A stretch of DNA of 64,000 bases from DAOMNN01 sp050486545 (lineage in GTDB: Bacteria; Pseudomonadota; Gammaproteobacteria; Burkholderiales; Rhodocyclaceae): positions 1-64,000 of the forward strand of contig JBJHDM010000006.1 in assembly GCA_050486545.1 (NCBI GenBank), read 5' to 3'. Both the position numbers and the translations under genes were made by a program. The notes under the pieces are model-generated. The model worked only from the letters and a program-made list of their open reading frames with translations, was not told the DNA's origin and did no database searches. This document shows positions 9,092 to 19,656 of this stretch, in pieces (the first letter of the stretch is position 1; each line of letters starts with the position of its first letter).

Positions 9092-10273
9092 ATGCGCATC
9101 CAGCCGAACCGGCGGCGGGACAGCCTTTCATCCTGTAGCCAGCCGAAGCCGATCGAGTCATCGGTCTTCGGCGAAACCGACGACGAATTTCGTGCGCCGC
9201 TCGAGAAGCTGTTGCGTGCCGTAGTCGAACTCGCCGGTGCGGAGGCGGCAGCCATTCGGCATCTGGAGGAAGAAACGCATCAGCTCCGGTTGGTCGCGTC
9301 GACCGGACTGCCCGAGACGCTCGTTACGGCGTCGCTGCGGGTTCCGGACTCCTGCGGGACCTGTGGCGAAGCCGTCGCCCGCAATACCGTGCGCCTGTCC
9401 GCAAAGGCCTGCGACTGCGCCATCGAGATCGGCAAGCAACTGCCTTCGAATCGCAGCCAGCGCACCTATGTCGTGCCCCTGCATCACTGTGGAGCGGTCT
9501 GTGGCGTACTGAAACTCTTCATGCCCGCCCGCCGCAGACCTCCGAAGACCCTCTCTCCCCTGCTCGGGGCCCTGGGCGACATGCTCGGCCTGACGCTGGA
9601 GAACTCCCGCCTGATGCAGAAGAATCTGCAGGCGAGCCTGAACAACGAACGCCACATGCTCGCGAACGAGGTGCATGACTCACTGGCCCAGAACCTGGTG
9701 TCGATGCGCATGCGAACGCCTCTGATGCGCGATGCCATCGCAAAGGACGACGACGTCCGCGCCTTGCGCTACGTCGATGAGCTGGAAGAATCGCTGATCG
9801 TCTCCCATCGCCGCGTTCGCGCGCTGATCACCCATTTCCGTACCGAGATCGACCCGCGCGGCTTCCTCCATGCGCTCGACGAAGCGATCGAGGGCGTGCG
9901 GGAGATGGGGGGCGTCGACATCGAACTCGAGAACCATGTCGGGCGACTCGCCCTGACCGTGGAACAGGAGCTGCAGGTGTTCCACGTGGTCAGCGAGGCG
10001 CTTGCGAACGTAATGAAGCATTCCAAGGCGGACCACTGCCGCCTGTGCATCGACCAGGAAGATGGACGCTATCTGATCTCGGTCGAGGACGACGGGGTCG
10101 GCATGGCCTCCGACGTCGATTCGGTGACCCGACATGGCCACTTCGGCCTCAATATCATGCGCGAACGCGTCGACCAGCTCGGCGGCCAGATTGCGTTCGA
10201 AAGCAGTGCGGGTGCGGGAACCCGTATCCGGCTGAGTTTTCCCGCAATCGCATCGGAAGGAAATCCCACATGA
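9092..10273 (+). CDS. Cytoplasmic GAF-domain sensor histidine kinase (NarX/NreB-like)
   Basis: The 393-residue protein lacks membrane segments. A GAF domain (about residues 35-175) is followed by a HisKA_3 dimerisation domain with the phosphorylated histidine in ANEVHDSLAQ (H195) and a C-terminal ATPase domain (VSEALANVMKHS N-box; VEDDGVGM G-box). The GAF domain contains six cysteines in close groups: C88/C91 (CGTC), C107/C109 (CDC) and C133/C137, which suggests a metal, iron-sulfur or thiol redox sensor. The start at 9092 has a strong AGGAGGAG site. The stop overlaps the start of the response regulator (ATGA). Its place between soe and dsr suggests control of sulfur oxidation, which is inference. 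Confidence 0.88.
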   Translation: MRIQPNRRRDSLSSCSQPKPIESSVFGETDDEFRAPLEKLLRAVVELAGAEAAAIRHLEEETHQLRLVASTGLPETLVTASLRVPDSCGTCGEAVARNTVRLSAKACDCAIEIGKQLPSNRSQRTYVVPLHHCGAVCGVLKLFMPARRRPPKTLSPLLGALGDMLGLTLENSRLMQKNLQASLNNERHMLANEVHDSLAQNLVSMRMRTPLMRDAIAKDDDVRALRYVDELEESLIVSHRRVRALITHFRTEIDPRGFLHALDEAIEGVREMGGVDIELENHVGRLALTVEQELQVFHVVSEALANVMKHSKADHCRLCIDQEDGRYLISVEDDGVGMASDVDSVTRHGHFGLNIMRERVDQLGGQIAFESSAGAGTRIRLSFPAIASEGNPT

Positions 10274-11001
10274 ACGAACGGATCAGCGTCGTACTCATCG
10301 ACGACCACGGACTGTGTCGTCGCGGCCTCAAGGAGCTGCTCGAGTTGCGTGCAGGCATTTCGGTCCTCGGGACGACGGGCGATGCCGACGAGGCGATGGA
10401 ACTCATCCAGCAGCAGGTCCCCGATCTGGTGATCATGGACCTGAAGATGCCCTCGATGGACGGCATCTCGTTGCTGCAGCGCCTGCGCAAGGAAGGTTGC
10501 GACGTTCCCGTGACGATGCTGACGATGAGCGCATCCCAGGACGACATGGCCAGCGCCCTGCGAGCCGGCGCCCGTGGCTACCTGCTCAAGGACATGGACC
10601 CGGATGACGTGATCGACGCGATCCGCCGCATCGCGCGAGGAGAGATGGTCGTCGCCCCCGCAATGTCGCTCAAGCTCGCCAAGATCCTGCAGAGCGGCAA
10701 CACCGAACCGGCTCCGGAAAAGACCGAACGGCTGACTGCGCGCGAGCAGGAGATCCTGCAGCTACTGGCCGGCGCCAAAAGCAACAAGGCCATTGCGCGC
10801 GAACTCAATATCAGCCACGACACGGTGAAGCTGCATGTCCGGCACATCCTGGCCAAGCTGAATTTCAGCTCGCGGGTCGAAGCGGCGGTCTATGCCGTCG
10901 AGCAAGGGATGGTTCCCCACCATCCATCCGCCGATGGAGAAGACGACCCGACCGATCAGCATGCACTGCACGGCAGCCAGCGCGCGCACGGCGGGAGCTG
11001 A
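10270..11001 (+). CDS. NarL/FixJ-family response regulator
   Basis: The 243-residue protein has a receiver domain with phosphorylation site D57 (LVIMDLKMP), acidic pair D11/D12, and the conserved lysine in YLLKDMDPDD. A LuxR-type helix-turn-helix follows (LTAREQEILQLLAG, about residues 157-205; recognition helix around SHDTVKLHVRHILAKL). A hydrophilic tail of about 20 residues (HPSADGEDDPTDQ) extends past the usual family end. The gene overlaps the kinase stop by four bases, so they form a two-component pair. NarL-type half-sites near soeA, qmoA and sat make it a candidate regulator for those genes. It ends two bases from the convergent dsrR stop. Confidence 0.92.
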   Translation: MNERISVVLIDDHGLCRRGLKELLELRAGISVLGTTGDADEAMELIQQQVPDLVIMDLKMPSMDGISLLQRLRKEGCDVPVTMLTMSASQDDMASALRAGARGYLLKDMDPDDVIDAIRRIARGEMVVAPAMSLKLAKILQSGNTEPAPEKTERLTAREQEILQLLAGAKSNKAIARELNISHDTVKLHVRHILAKLNFSSRVEAAVYAVEQGMVPHHPSADGEDDPTDQHALHGSQRAHGGS

Positions 11002-11003
11002 GA

Positions 11004-11351
11004 TCAGCCGTTTGCTGCGCTGCCGCAACCACCGCAGCTACCGCCCGTGCCGCAACCCGGCTCGGCGGGAGTGGCCGGAACGAGGACGAAACCGAAGTTT
11101 CCCGGTTCGAATTCGACGTAGTCGAGAACCGTATCCTGGAGCAGTGGCTGACTGATCGGGGAGACGAGGACCACGACCCCTTCGCTGACCACGCTGAGAT
11201 CCTGGTCGCGCTCCAGATCGAATCCCATTCCCAGTGACACGCTGCCGTCCGCTTCTTCCTTGGCGGCCAGCCGCAAGGCGAGTTCCTCGTCATCGAGGTC
11301 CTGCATGGCTTTGCGGACCTGCTCTCCCGCCGATGGTGTCAAGGTGATCAT
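11004..11351 (-). CDS. dsrR: DsrR, IscA-like (A-type scaffold) protein
   Basis: The 115-residue protein has the HesB/IscA fold pattern (ITLTPSAGEQVRKAM; later FGFVLVPA). The three IscA iron-sulfur cysteines are not at their usual spacing; instead cysteines occur only in a Gly-Cys-rich tail (GCGTGGSCGGCGSAANG). In Allochromatium vinosum DsrR likewise lacks the IscA cysteines and acts after transcription to sustain Dsr protein levels. It is the last gene of the dsr operon, 53 bases after dsrN. I chose the ATG at 11351 because the product then starts exactly at the family fold; the preceding GGGAGAGCT gives a ribosome site. Confidence 0.85.
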   Translation of the reverse strand: MITLTPSAGEQVRKAMQDLDDEELALRLAAKEEADGSVSLGMGFDLERDQDLSVVSEGVVVLVSPISQPLLQDTVLDYVEFEPGNFGFVLVPATPAEPGCGTGGSCGGCGSAANG

Positions 11352-11404
11352 GGGTAGCTCTCCCGCTCGGGTTCGGCCCGGATCGTGGGCGGATCGATCC
11401 CGGC

Positions 11405-12874
11405 TCAAGAAGTGACGGCAGCCGCCGTCTTCCGACCGGGACGGCTGCGAGACGCCCGGACTCCGTGCACGAATGCGATGAATCGGTTCGCCCAGTGGCA
11501 GGATCCGACACTGCGCAGATGCGTGTAGGACGCCAGCACGTTCTTCCACACGAGGCCGTCATGCCGCCCATCGATCCCGTGCCCGCGGGTCACGCGATAC
11601 GCGAACCGGACGTCGGCGTCGAGATTCTCGAGGCTCGAGTAATGGAACTCGTGCGCCTTCACGGTCTTCGGTGCTCCCGCGTCCAGGGGCCACGGTGCCG
11701 AGGCGGTCTCGCACAGTTCAACGTAGCCGCGTCCGACCGGACGCCGATGCATGACGACGTCGGCCGGCAGCGCACCCACCATGTCGTGTCGGGTGCCATC
11801 CTCGAGTTGCAGCGAACGCGCCAGGTACATCAGACCGCCGCACTCGGCATACACGGGCAGGCCGCCTTCGACGGCATCGCGAATGCTCGTTCGCAGACCG
11901 ACGTTGGCCGCCAGTTCGGACGCGAACATTTCCGGAAACCCGCCCCCGATGAACAACGCATCGACGGGAGGCAGACAGGCCGCTTCGAGCGTGTCGATCG
12001 GTACGATCCGGGCACCGGCCTTTTCCAATGCGGCCAGGTCGTCCGCGTAGTAGAAGCCGAAGGCACGATCCATCGCCACCCCCAGGCGCAACGGCCCAGG
12101 ATCGCCGGAACCCGTGGCCCGGGCGTGCCCGATGCCGGCATGCACGGCGGGATCCGGTTCGACCCCCTCCTCTTCGTGGCCCGGCAAGGGCGTTGCAGAG
12201 CGGGCAACCTCGATCACCTGGGCGAGGTCCACCTGCGCGGCAATCGCTTCGCCGATGGTTTCAATCTGCCGTTCGGCCTGACCGGCCTCGTTGCTCGGCA
12301 TGAGCCCGAGATGGCGCTCGACGATGGCCAGCCGGTCATCGGCATGCACGGCACCCAGCACGGTCATGTCGGTATAGTGTTCGATGACCGCGCGCAGCTT
12401 GGCCTCGTGACGCGCTCCGCCGAGGTTGTTCAGGATGACGCCGGCGATCCGGATGTTCCGGTCGAAGGCCTGGTAGCCAAGCAGGAGCGGCGCGATGCCC
12501 CGCGTCATTCCGCGCGCATCGACTACCAGCACGACCGGCAGAGCCAGTGCGGCTGCCAGCGCCGCATTGCTGTTGCTGCCGTCGAGCGCCAGGCCGTCGT
12601 AGAGTCCCTTGTTGCCTTCCACCAGGCACAGGTCGGCGCCAGCGGCATGCTTGCGGAACAGGTGATCGATCTCGTCCATGCCCATGAGGAAAGGATCGAG
12701 GTTGTAGCACGGCCGGCCCGCGGCCCGTCCGAGCCACATCGGGTCGATGTAGTCGGGCCCCTTCTTGAACGGCTGTACGGCCAGTCCGCGAGCGCTGAGC
12801 GCCGCACACAGACCGATGCTGATCGTGGTCTTGCCGGAGGACTTGTGGGCGGCGGAGATCAGCAGGCGCGACAT
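11405..12874 (-). CDS. dsrN: DsrN, glutamine-dependent sirohaem amidase (CobB/CbiA-like)
   Basis: The 489-residue protein matches cobyrinic acid a,c-diamide synthase: an N-terminal ATPase with the P-loop-like motif AAHKSSGKTT, a LVEGNKGLYDGL segment, and a C-terminal class I glutamine amidotransferase domain with the catalytic cysteine in YAECGGLMYL and a histidine in AHEFHYSS. In sulfur oxidisers DsrN amidates sirohaem for DsrAB. It lies nine bases after dsrP and before dsrR, as in other dsr operons. The alternative, a cobalamin gene, is unlikely because no other cobalamin gene is nearby. Confidence 0.93.
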   Translation of the reverse strand: MSRLLISAAHKSSGKTTISIGLCAALSARGLAVQPFKKGPDYIDPMWLGRAAGRPCYNLDPFLMGMDEIDHLFRKHAAGADLCLVEGNKGLYDGLALDGSNSNAALAAALALPVVLVVDARGMTRGIAPLLLGYQAFDRNIRIAGVILNNLGGARHEAKLRAVIEHYTDMTVLGAVHADDRLAIVERHLGLMPSNEAGQAERQIETIGEAIAAQVDLAQVIEVARSATPLPGHEEEGVEPDPAVHAGIGHARATGSGDPGPLRLGVAMDRAFGFYYADDLAALEKAGARIVPIDTLEAACLPPVDALFIGGGFPEMFASELAANVGLRTSIRDAVEGGLPVYAECGGLMYLARSLQLEDGTRHDMVGALPADVVMHRRPVGRGYVELCETASAPWPLDAGAPKTVKAHEFHYSSLENLDADVRFAYRVTRGHGIDGRHDGLVWKNVLASYTHLRSVGSCHWANRFIAFVHGVRASRSRPGRKTAAAVTS

Positions 12875-12883
12875 GCGGGCACC

Positions 12884-14092
12884 TCAGTCGGTGCAACCCT
12901 CGGCGGCATCGACCGCAACGACGTCTTCGACCCGCATGAACGGCAGGATCCTGAGGCCGATGACGGTCGCGGCGAACGCTACGCCGATTCCACCGAAACC
13001 CAAGGCAAACTCGGGGAAGCTCGGCCGGTAGTGCTCGATTGCACCATCGAAGAAGCTGCTCGTGATCGTGTAGCCGGGGAAGAGCTCGAGCGGGAAGGCC
13101 TGCCCACCGATGATGAAGACATAGAGATGCGCAAACGCGCCCAGCAGCACGAGGGCGCACGCAAGCAGCAGCATGCGGGCGTTGGCGAAGGCCGGGTGAA
13201 AGATCAGGACGAGCGGAGCGACGGTTCCGAGCAGCACGTAGCCGCCCCAGAACAGCACCGGGAAGATGCCGCCCTCGAGCAGGATGAAGCGCTCGAAGTC
13301 CGCTTGCCGGGCGAAATACAGATTGGTCAGATGGTAGGCGACGACGAAGTAGAATACCGTTGCAACGAAGATCCCGAGCAGACGGGCCATGCGCCGGCGA
13401 ACGGCGGGTTCGACCTCGCGGCCGTTGGCCGAGAAGATCGCCGCCTGGACGAGCAGGAAGATGGCCATGCCCCAGGCGAGCGACATCACGATGAACATCG
13501 GCGCAAGCACGGCGGAGTGATAGGCCTGGCGCGCGACGAGAAAGGCGAAGATGACTCCGGTGCCCGTGGTCAGCACGAAGCGCCACACGAACGCAGCCAG
13601 GCCGGCGATCTTCGAGTACCGGTTCATGCGCCGTTCCATCATCGTCCACAGGTAGATCGCGACGATCGCGAACAGGCCGCTGTAGAGCAGCACGTTCCAG
13701 GCGAACACCGAGGTCGGGTTGTAATGCGTGGCCGCGATGACGACGCGGTCGGGCCGGCCCAGGTCGAGCATCAGCACGGCGAGGCCTCCGGCGAGCAATG
13801 CAAGCGACAGCAGCCCCGACAGCTTGGCTCGCGCCTTGTACACCGGCTTGCCGAACACAGACCCGACCGAGGCCACGTTGAGGACCCCGGACGCTGCCAC
13901 GATCATGAAGATCGCAAAGACGTGGGGAATGCCCCAGACCACCTGGTTGGTCATCCCGGTGATCGCATGGCCGTGGGCATGCATCACCCAGGCTGCCCAG
14001 GCGCCACCAGCTACCAGCGCGCCTCCGAGGGCGAGCAGGAGATAGAAGTTGCGGTCATCCGGGTGAGAGTTGGCGGTCGTGGACACGTTCAA
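12884..14092 (-). CDS. dsrP: DsrP, NrfD-family membrane subunit of DsrMKJOP
   Basis: The 402-residue protein has about ten transmembrane helices and the NrfD/PsrC pattern (MTNQVVWGIPHVFAIF near the N-terminus; LDLGRPDRV after helix 3). It is the quinone-interacting subunit that pairs with DsrO and DsrJ in the DsrMKJOP complex, exchanging electrons between periplasm, quinone pool and cytoplasm. Its start codon overlaps the stop of dsrO (ATGA at 14089-14092). It belongs to the dsr operon. Confidence 0.94.
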   Translation of the reverse strand: MNVSTTANSHPDDRNFYLLLALGGALVAGGAWAAWVMHAHGHAITGMTNQVVWGIPHVFAIFMIVAASGVLNVASVGSVFGKPVYKARAKLSGLLSLALLAGGLAVLMLDLGRPDRVVIAATHYNPTSVFAWNVLLYSGLFAIVAIYLWTMMERRMNRYSKIAGLAAFVWRFVLTTGTGVIFAFLVARQAYHSAVLAPMFIVMSLAWGMAIFLLVQAAIFSANGREVEPAVRRRMARLLGIFVATVFYFVVAYHLTNLYFARQADFERFILLEGGIFPVLFWGGYVLLGTVAPLVLIFHPAFANARMLLLACALVLLGAFAHLYVFIIGGQAFPLELFPGYTITSSFFDGAIEHYRPSFPEFALGFGGIGVAFAATVIGLRILPFMRVEDVVAVDAAEGCTD

Positions 14093-14850
14093 ATTCCTTG
14101 GTAGCGGACGCCCGTATCCAGGCGCAAATCGGCACGGACCTGGGTCGATGCGACCTCGCGCAGGCGCCGCGAGATCTCGCTTTCCGGATCGTTCAGGTCA
14201 CCAAAGAGAATCGCGCCGTGGCCGGCCTCGGCACAGGCTTCGACACAGGCGGGCGTCTCGCCCCGGTCGACGCGATGCACGCACAGGGTGCACGACTCGA
14301 CGCATCCAAGTCCCCGGGGGACATCGGGATTCTGTTGCGTGAGTGGTTCATGCACGAAGGAACGGGCCTTGTACGGGCAGGCCATCATGCAATACCGGCA
14401 GCCGATGCACGTGTGCCGGTCGACCAGTACGATTCCGTCCGCGCGCTTGAACGATGCCCCGGTCGGGCAGACATCGACGCAGGGCGGATGGGCACAGTGC
14501 TGGCACATCATCGGAAGCGAGGCGGTCCGCCCCGTCGAGTTTTCCTTCAGCTCGATCTTGCGGATCCATTGCGGACGTTGGCGCTCGTCGACTCCCGTCT
14601 GCCCCGGCAGTTCGAGACCGTTCTCTCGGTTGCAGGCCGACACGCATTCGTCACAGCCGGAGCTGCAGCGCGTGGTATCGATCAGCATCCCCCACCGTAC
14701 CTTGCCCGAAGCCGGTTCGCCCGGTGCGCGTGCGGCAGCGACCTCGATCAGCGTGATTCCCGGGGCGACCAGGATCCCGGCCAGCGCCGCCGCCGTTCCG
14801 GCCAGGAAATCGCGTCGCGAAGCCCCGGATTTGGGTTTGTGTTCGCTCAT
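14089..14850 (-). CDS. dsrO: DsrO, periplasmic ferredoxin-like subunit
   Basis: The 253-residue protein begins with a Tat signal (SRRDFLAGTAAALAG) and has four cysteine groups for iron-sulfur clusters: CSSGCDECVSACN, CQHCAHPPCVDVCPTGA, CIGCRYCMMACPYKA and CVESCTLC with CVEAC. It relays electrons between the haem protein DsrJ and the membrane subunit DsrP. I chose the ATG at 14850, which overlaps the dsrJ stop (ATGA) and puts the twin-arginine motif 12 residues from the start. Confidence 0.94.
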   Translation of the reverse strand: MSEHKPKSGASRRDFLAGTAAALAGILVAPGITLIEVAAARAPGEPASGKVRWGMLIDTTRCSSGCDECVSACNRENGLELPGQTGVDERQRPQWIRKIELKENSTGRTASLPMMCQHCAHPPCVDVCPTGASFKRADGIVLVDRHTCIGCRYCMMACPYKARSFVHEPLTQQNPDVPRGLGCVESCTLCVHRVDRGETPACVEACAEAGHGAILFGDLNDPESEISRRLREVASTQVRADLRLDTGVRYQGI

Positions 14851-15347
14851 CTCGACCCCTCCGCACCCGGCAACGGCGTAATCAGGCCGCGCGTCGAGGA
14901 AACGAAGCCACGCTCGGCCATTCCCATCTGCCGGCCCGGCTCCGGGCTCGGTTGGTGGCATTCGAAACAGGTCAGGTTGACCGCCACGAAACTGTGACAA
15001 CTCTGACAGAAATTTCGATCCGTTCCAGCGACCGAGTTGTCTTCGCGGCTCGCGTGACACGCGATGCAGCCATTGAGGTTTACCACTTCGTCACGAATCC
15101 CCTGGCGGACCGTCCGGTCCTTCTGGGCCGCGAGCATGTGCGCATGCTGCCGACGCATCTCGGCCGGCGGCGCGACGCAGGCCTCCTGGCTTTCGATGAC
15201 GATCACCGGCCGGGGCGTGCGACCGCCATCGGCGGCCGCCCCGGTCGTCCATGCCAGCATGACGGCGACCGCCATCCACATCAGCGCCCGTCCGATCCAG
15301 TCCGTACCGGATCGCTTCGTCATCGGAATCCGTGCCATCGGCGTCAT
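14847..15347 (-). CDS. dsrJ: DsrJ, triheme periplasmic cytochrome c
   Basis: The product has three haem c motifs (CIACH, CQSCH, CFECH) and an uncleaved-type N-terminal membrane anchor (ALMWMAVAVMLAW, residues 21-33). A cysteine in ESQEACVAPP (C57 in this numbering) corresponds to the unusual Cys ligand of one DsrJ haem. DsrJ is the periplasmic part of DsrMKJOP. The start is uncertain: 15347 is used, but ATGs at 15338 and 15323 are possible and none has a strong ribosome site. The gene follows dsrL after 21 bases. Confidence 0.92.
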   Translation of the reverse strand: MTPMARIPMTKRSGTDWIGRALMWMAVAVMLAWTTGAAADGGRTPRPVIVIESQEACVAPPAEMRRQHAHMLAAQKDRTVRQGIRDEVVNLNGCIACHASREDNSVAGTDRNFCQSCHSFVAVNLTCFECHQPSPEPGRQMGMAERGFVSSTRGLITPLPGAEGSR

Positions 15348-15368
15348 CGCTTTTTCTGCCCGCTGTGC

Positions 15369-17324
15369 TTACTCGCCCAGGCCCATCTGGATGTAGCCCG
15401 TCGGGCAGACATCGTGACAGATATGGCATCCGATGCAGCGGCTGTAGTCGGTGTACACGTAGCGGCCGGTGGTCGCCTCCTTCTTCGGCACACGCTTCAC
15501 GGCGGTCTGGGGGCAGTAGACGACGCAGTTGTCGCATTCGAAGCACATCCCGCAGCTCATGCAACGCTTGGCCTCGGCGACCACGAGTTCCTCGCTCAGC
15601 GCCTCGATCCGCTCCTGGAAGTTGCCCAGTGCGGAAGCCTCGTCGAGCGTGATGAACGTGCGCTTGTTGCGCGGTGTATAGGGGAAGTGTCCGAGGAACA
15701 GATCATCGTGCGGAATGACGTAGCGCTCGGCGCGATTGTCGAAGTTGTGGATCCCGACCGTGCTCTTGTCGGTTCCCCACATCGGCTCCTCGGCCTGGGT
15801 GAGCGGCAAGCCCTTTTCTTCGACCATCTTGCGCTTGAGATCGAAGACATGGACATCGATCTTCGGGCGCTTGAGCCCTTCGACGCCGGCCAGGAAGCGG
15901 TCGATGCCGTCGGCCGCGATCGCGCCGTGGCCGATCGCCGTGGTCAGCAGGTGCGGACGGATCACGTCCCCACCGGCGAACGTGCCGGGCTTGCCCTGGA
16001 CCTGGTAGTTGCGGTCGGTCGCGACCGTGCCGCGGCCGCTGTCGAACTCCTCGAGACCGGTGAAATCGACGGCCTGGCCGATCGCGGAGACGATGAGATC
16101 GGCCTCCAGATCCTGTTCCGTGCCTTCGACCATGTTGATCTCGAGCTTGCCGCCGACCATCTTGGCCTGGCATTCCATCACGCGCAGTGCCGTCGCCCGC
16201 CCGTCCGGCCCCTTGACGACGCCGATCGGAGCCAGCCCGCCGCGAATCGCGATGCCTTCGGCCAGTGCCTGCTCGACCTCGTGCTTGCTCGCCTGCATCT
16301 CCTCGAGCGAGAACACCGAGGTCAGCACGACATCCGAACCCTGCTTGGCCGAGACCTCCGCGACGTCGTGCGCGAGCCGCCCGCCGATGGCCTGTTCGAA
16401 ATCGGTCGGATTCGCATGCTCGATATGCCCGAGCCGGCGTGCGACGGTCGCGACGTCGATCGACGTATCGCCGCCGCCAACGACCACCACCCGCTTGCCG
16501 ACATGCTGGAGCCGCCCGTCGTTGAACGCGCGCAGGAAAGCGGTCGCGGTGACGACGTTCGGCGCCTCGGCGTCCTTGACCGGAAGTGCCCGGCCAGACT
16601 GCGCCCCCATCCCCAGGAATACGGCATCGAACTCGGAACGGATCTGCTCCAGCGTGATGTCCTTGCCGACGTGACACTTCAGGCGGGTCTGCACGCCGAG
16701 GTCGAGGATGCGCTGGATTTCGGCATCGAGGATGTGCCGCGGCGTGCGGAAACCCGGAATGCCGTAGCGCATCATCCCGCCCAGATGCTCGTGTTCGTCG
16801 AAGATCGTGACGTCGTGACCCTTGAGCGCGAGTTGGTAGGCACAGGACAGACCGGCCGGCCCGCCGCCGAGAATCGCGACCTTCTTGCCGCTGCGCTGCG
16901 CGGGTGCCTGGTACTTCAGTCCGTTGGCGATCGCGTACTCGCCGAGGAAGTGCTCGACGGAGTTGATGCCCACGAAGTCCTCGACCTCGTTACGGTTGCA
17001 GCCGCTTTCGCACGGAGCCGGGCACACCCTGCCCATCACCGAAGGGAACGGGTTGGCTTCGGTGAGCCGGCGCCAGGCATATTCCTGCCACGGCATGTCG
17101 GCGGGCGGCTTCTCGATGCCTCGCACGATCGACAGGTAGCCGCGGATGTCCTCGCCCGAGGGGCAGCTCCCCTGGCACGGCGGCGTCGACTGGATGTAGG
17201 TCGGGCACTTGTACGAATAGCTCGCCTGGAAGATCTTGTCGCGCAGGGACTTGATCGCCGATTCACCTTCGCGGTATCGACGAAACGTCAGCTTGGTCTC
17301 GGTGGTTCCGGTGTTGACTGACAT
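15369..17324 (-). CDS. dsrL: DsrL, iron-sulfur flavoprotein NAD(P)H:acceptor oxidoreductase
   Basis: The 651-residue protein resembles the small subunit of glutamate synthase. It has an N-terminal iron-sulfur adaptor (CPTYIQ, CQGSCPSGEDIRG), an FAD site (ILGGGPAGLSCAY), an NAD(P) site (VVVGGGDTSIDVA) and a C-terminal double [4Fe-4S] ferredoxin region (CMSCGMCFECDNC, CIGCHICHDVCPTGY). In sulfur oxidisers DsrL interacts with DsrAB and passes electrons from sulfur oxidation to NAD. The ATG at 17324 was chosen because it gives the usual N-terminus. The gene sits 44 bases after dsrK. Confidence 0.95.
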   Translation of the reverse strand: MSVNTGTTETKLTFRRYREGESAIKSLRDKIFQASYSYKCPTYIQSTPPCQGSCPSGEDIRGYLSIVRGIEKPPADMPWQEYAWRRLTEANPFPSVMGRVCPAPCESGCNRNEVEDFVGINSVEHFLGEYAIANGLKYQAPAQRSGKKVAILGGGPAGLSCAYQLALKGHDVTIFDEHEHLGGMMRYGIPGFRTPRHILDAEIQRILDLGVQTRLKCHVGKDITLEQIRSEFDAVFLGMGAQSGRALPVKDAEAPNVVTATAFLRAFNDGRLQHVGKRVVVVGGGDTSIDVATVARRLGHIEHANPTDFEQAIGGRLAHDVAEVSAKQGSDVVLTSVFSLEEMQASKHEVEQALAEGIAIRGGLAPIGVVKGPDGRATALRVMECQAKMVGGKLEINMVEGTEQDLEADLIVSAIGQAVDFTGLEEFDSGRGTVATDRNYQVQGKPGTFAGGDVIRPHLLTTAIGHGAIAADGIDRFLAGVEGLKRPKIDVHVFDLKRKMVEEKGLPLTQAEEPMWGTDKSTVGIHNFDNRAERYVIPHDDLFLGHFPYTPRNKRTFITLDEASALGNFQERIEALSEELVVAEAKRCMSCGMCFECDNCVVYCPQTAVKRVPKKEATTGRYVYTDYSRCIGCHICHDVCPTGYIQMGLGE

Positions 17325-17368
17325 CGCTGTTCTCCGATTGCTGATCTGGTTGTGTTGCTTGCGGGCGC

Positions 17369-18898
<1,530 letters not shown>

Positions 18899-18899
18899 G

Positions 18900-19634
18900 T
18901 CAGGACTTCCCCTTGTCCAGATCTGCCGCCCAGGGCGCCAGATGCCGGGATTCCCGCGGATTGTCGACCTGGTTGCGCGAGGGCGAGAAGAACACGCCGG
19001 GCGCATGGAGCAACTTGCTCATCGGAAAGACGATCATCAGCGCAGCCACGAGGGTCAGATGCACCAGCAAGGGGCCATCGGTGGGCAACGGATGCAGTTC
19101 GAAACGCATCAAGCCGAGAAAGAAGATCTTCACCGCGACCACGTCGGTCGGCACGAGGTACTTCATCATCAATCCCGACACGGCGATCAGCAGCAACAGC
19201 GCCAGCATCATGTGGTCGGAGACGGTGGAGATGAAGCGGATCCGGGGAACCGCGAAACGACGCAGCCACAGTCCGGCCAGTCCGGCGGCCATGAGAAATC
19301 CGCCGAGGATGCCAAGCGGCTGCATCAGTGCGACCCACCACCAGACCGGTTCGGTGAAGTAGCGGAGATGGCGCACCAGCACCAGGGCCAGCCCCATGTG
19401 AAAGACCCAGCCGAGCGCCCAGGTCCAGAGGTTGGACTTGAACAGGCTTTCGAACAGGATCACCTCGCGAGCCATGCGGAAGGTCACGCCTGCCCCGGTC
19501 GTGGGTGCCGGGGTGGTCGGGATCTTCAGCGGCGCGGGCGTCCGCCAATAGTCGGCGATCTTGTACGCCACACCCCCGATCAGAATCACGGTGGCCGCGT
19601 AGAAGAGCAGCGCGTACAAGTAGGTGGCAATCAT
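18900..19634 (-). CDS. dsrM: DsrM, cytochrome b subunit of DsrMKJOP
   Basis: The 244-residue membrane protein has five or six helices and the NarI-like pattern of histidines that bind two b haems (GWVFHMGLALVLVRHLRYF near residues 76-94, SDHMMLALL, and LVHLTLVAALMI). It connects DsrK to the quinone pool. The gene begins 70 bases after dsrC, the widest gap in the operon, and that gap carries a strong hairpin. Confidence 0.93.
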   Translation of the reverse strand: MIATYLYALLFYAATVILIGGVAYKIADYWRTPAPLKIPTTPAPTTGAGVTFRMAREVILFESLFKSNLWTWALGWVFHMGLALVLVRHLRYFTEPVWWWVALMQPLGILGGFLMAAGLAGLWLRRFAVPRIRFISTVSDHMMLALLLLIAVSGLMMKYLVPTDVVAVKIFFLGLMRFELHPLPTDGPLLVHLTLVAALMIVFPMSKLLHAPGVFFSPSRNQVDNPRESRHLAPWAADLDKGKS

Positions 19635-19656
19635 GGTGTCTGGGCGAGCAAAGACC

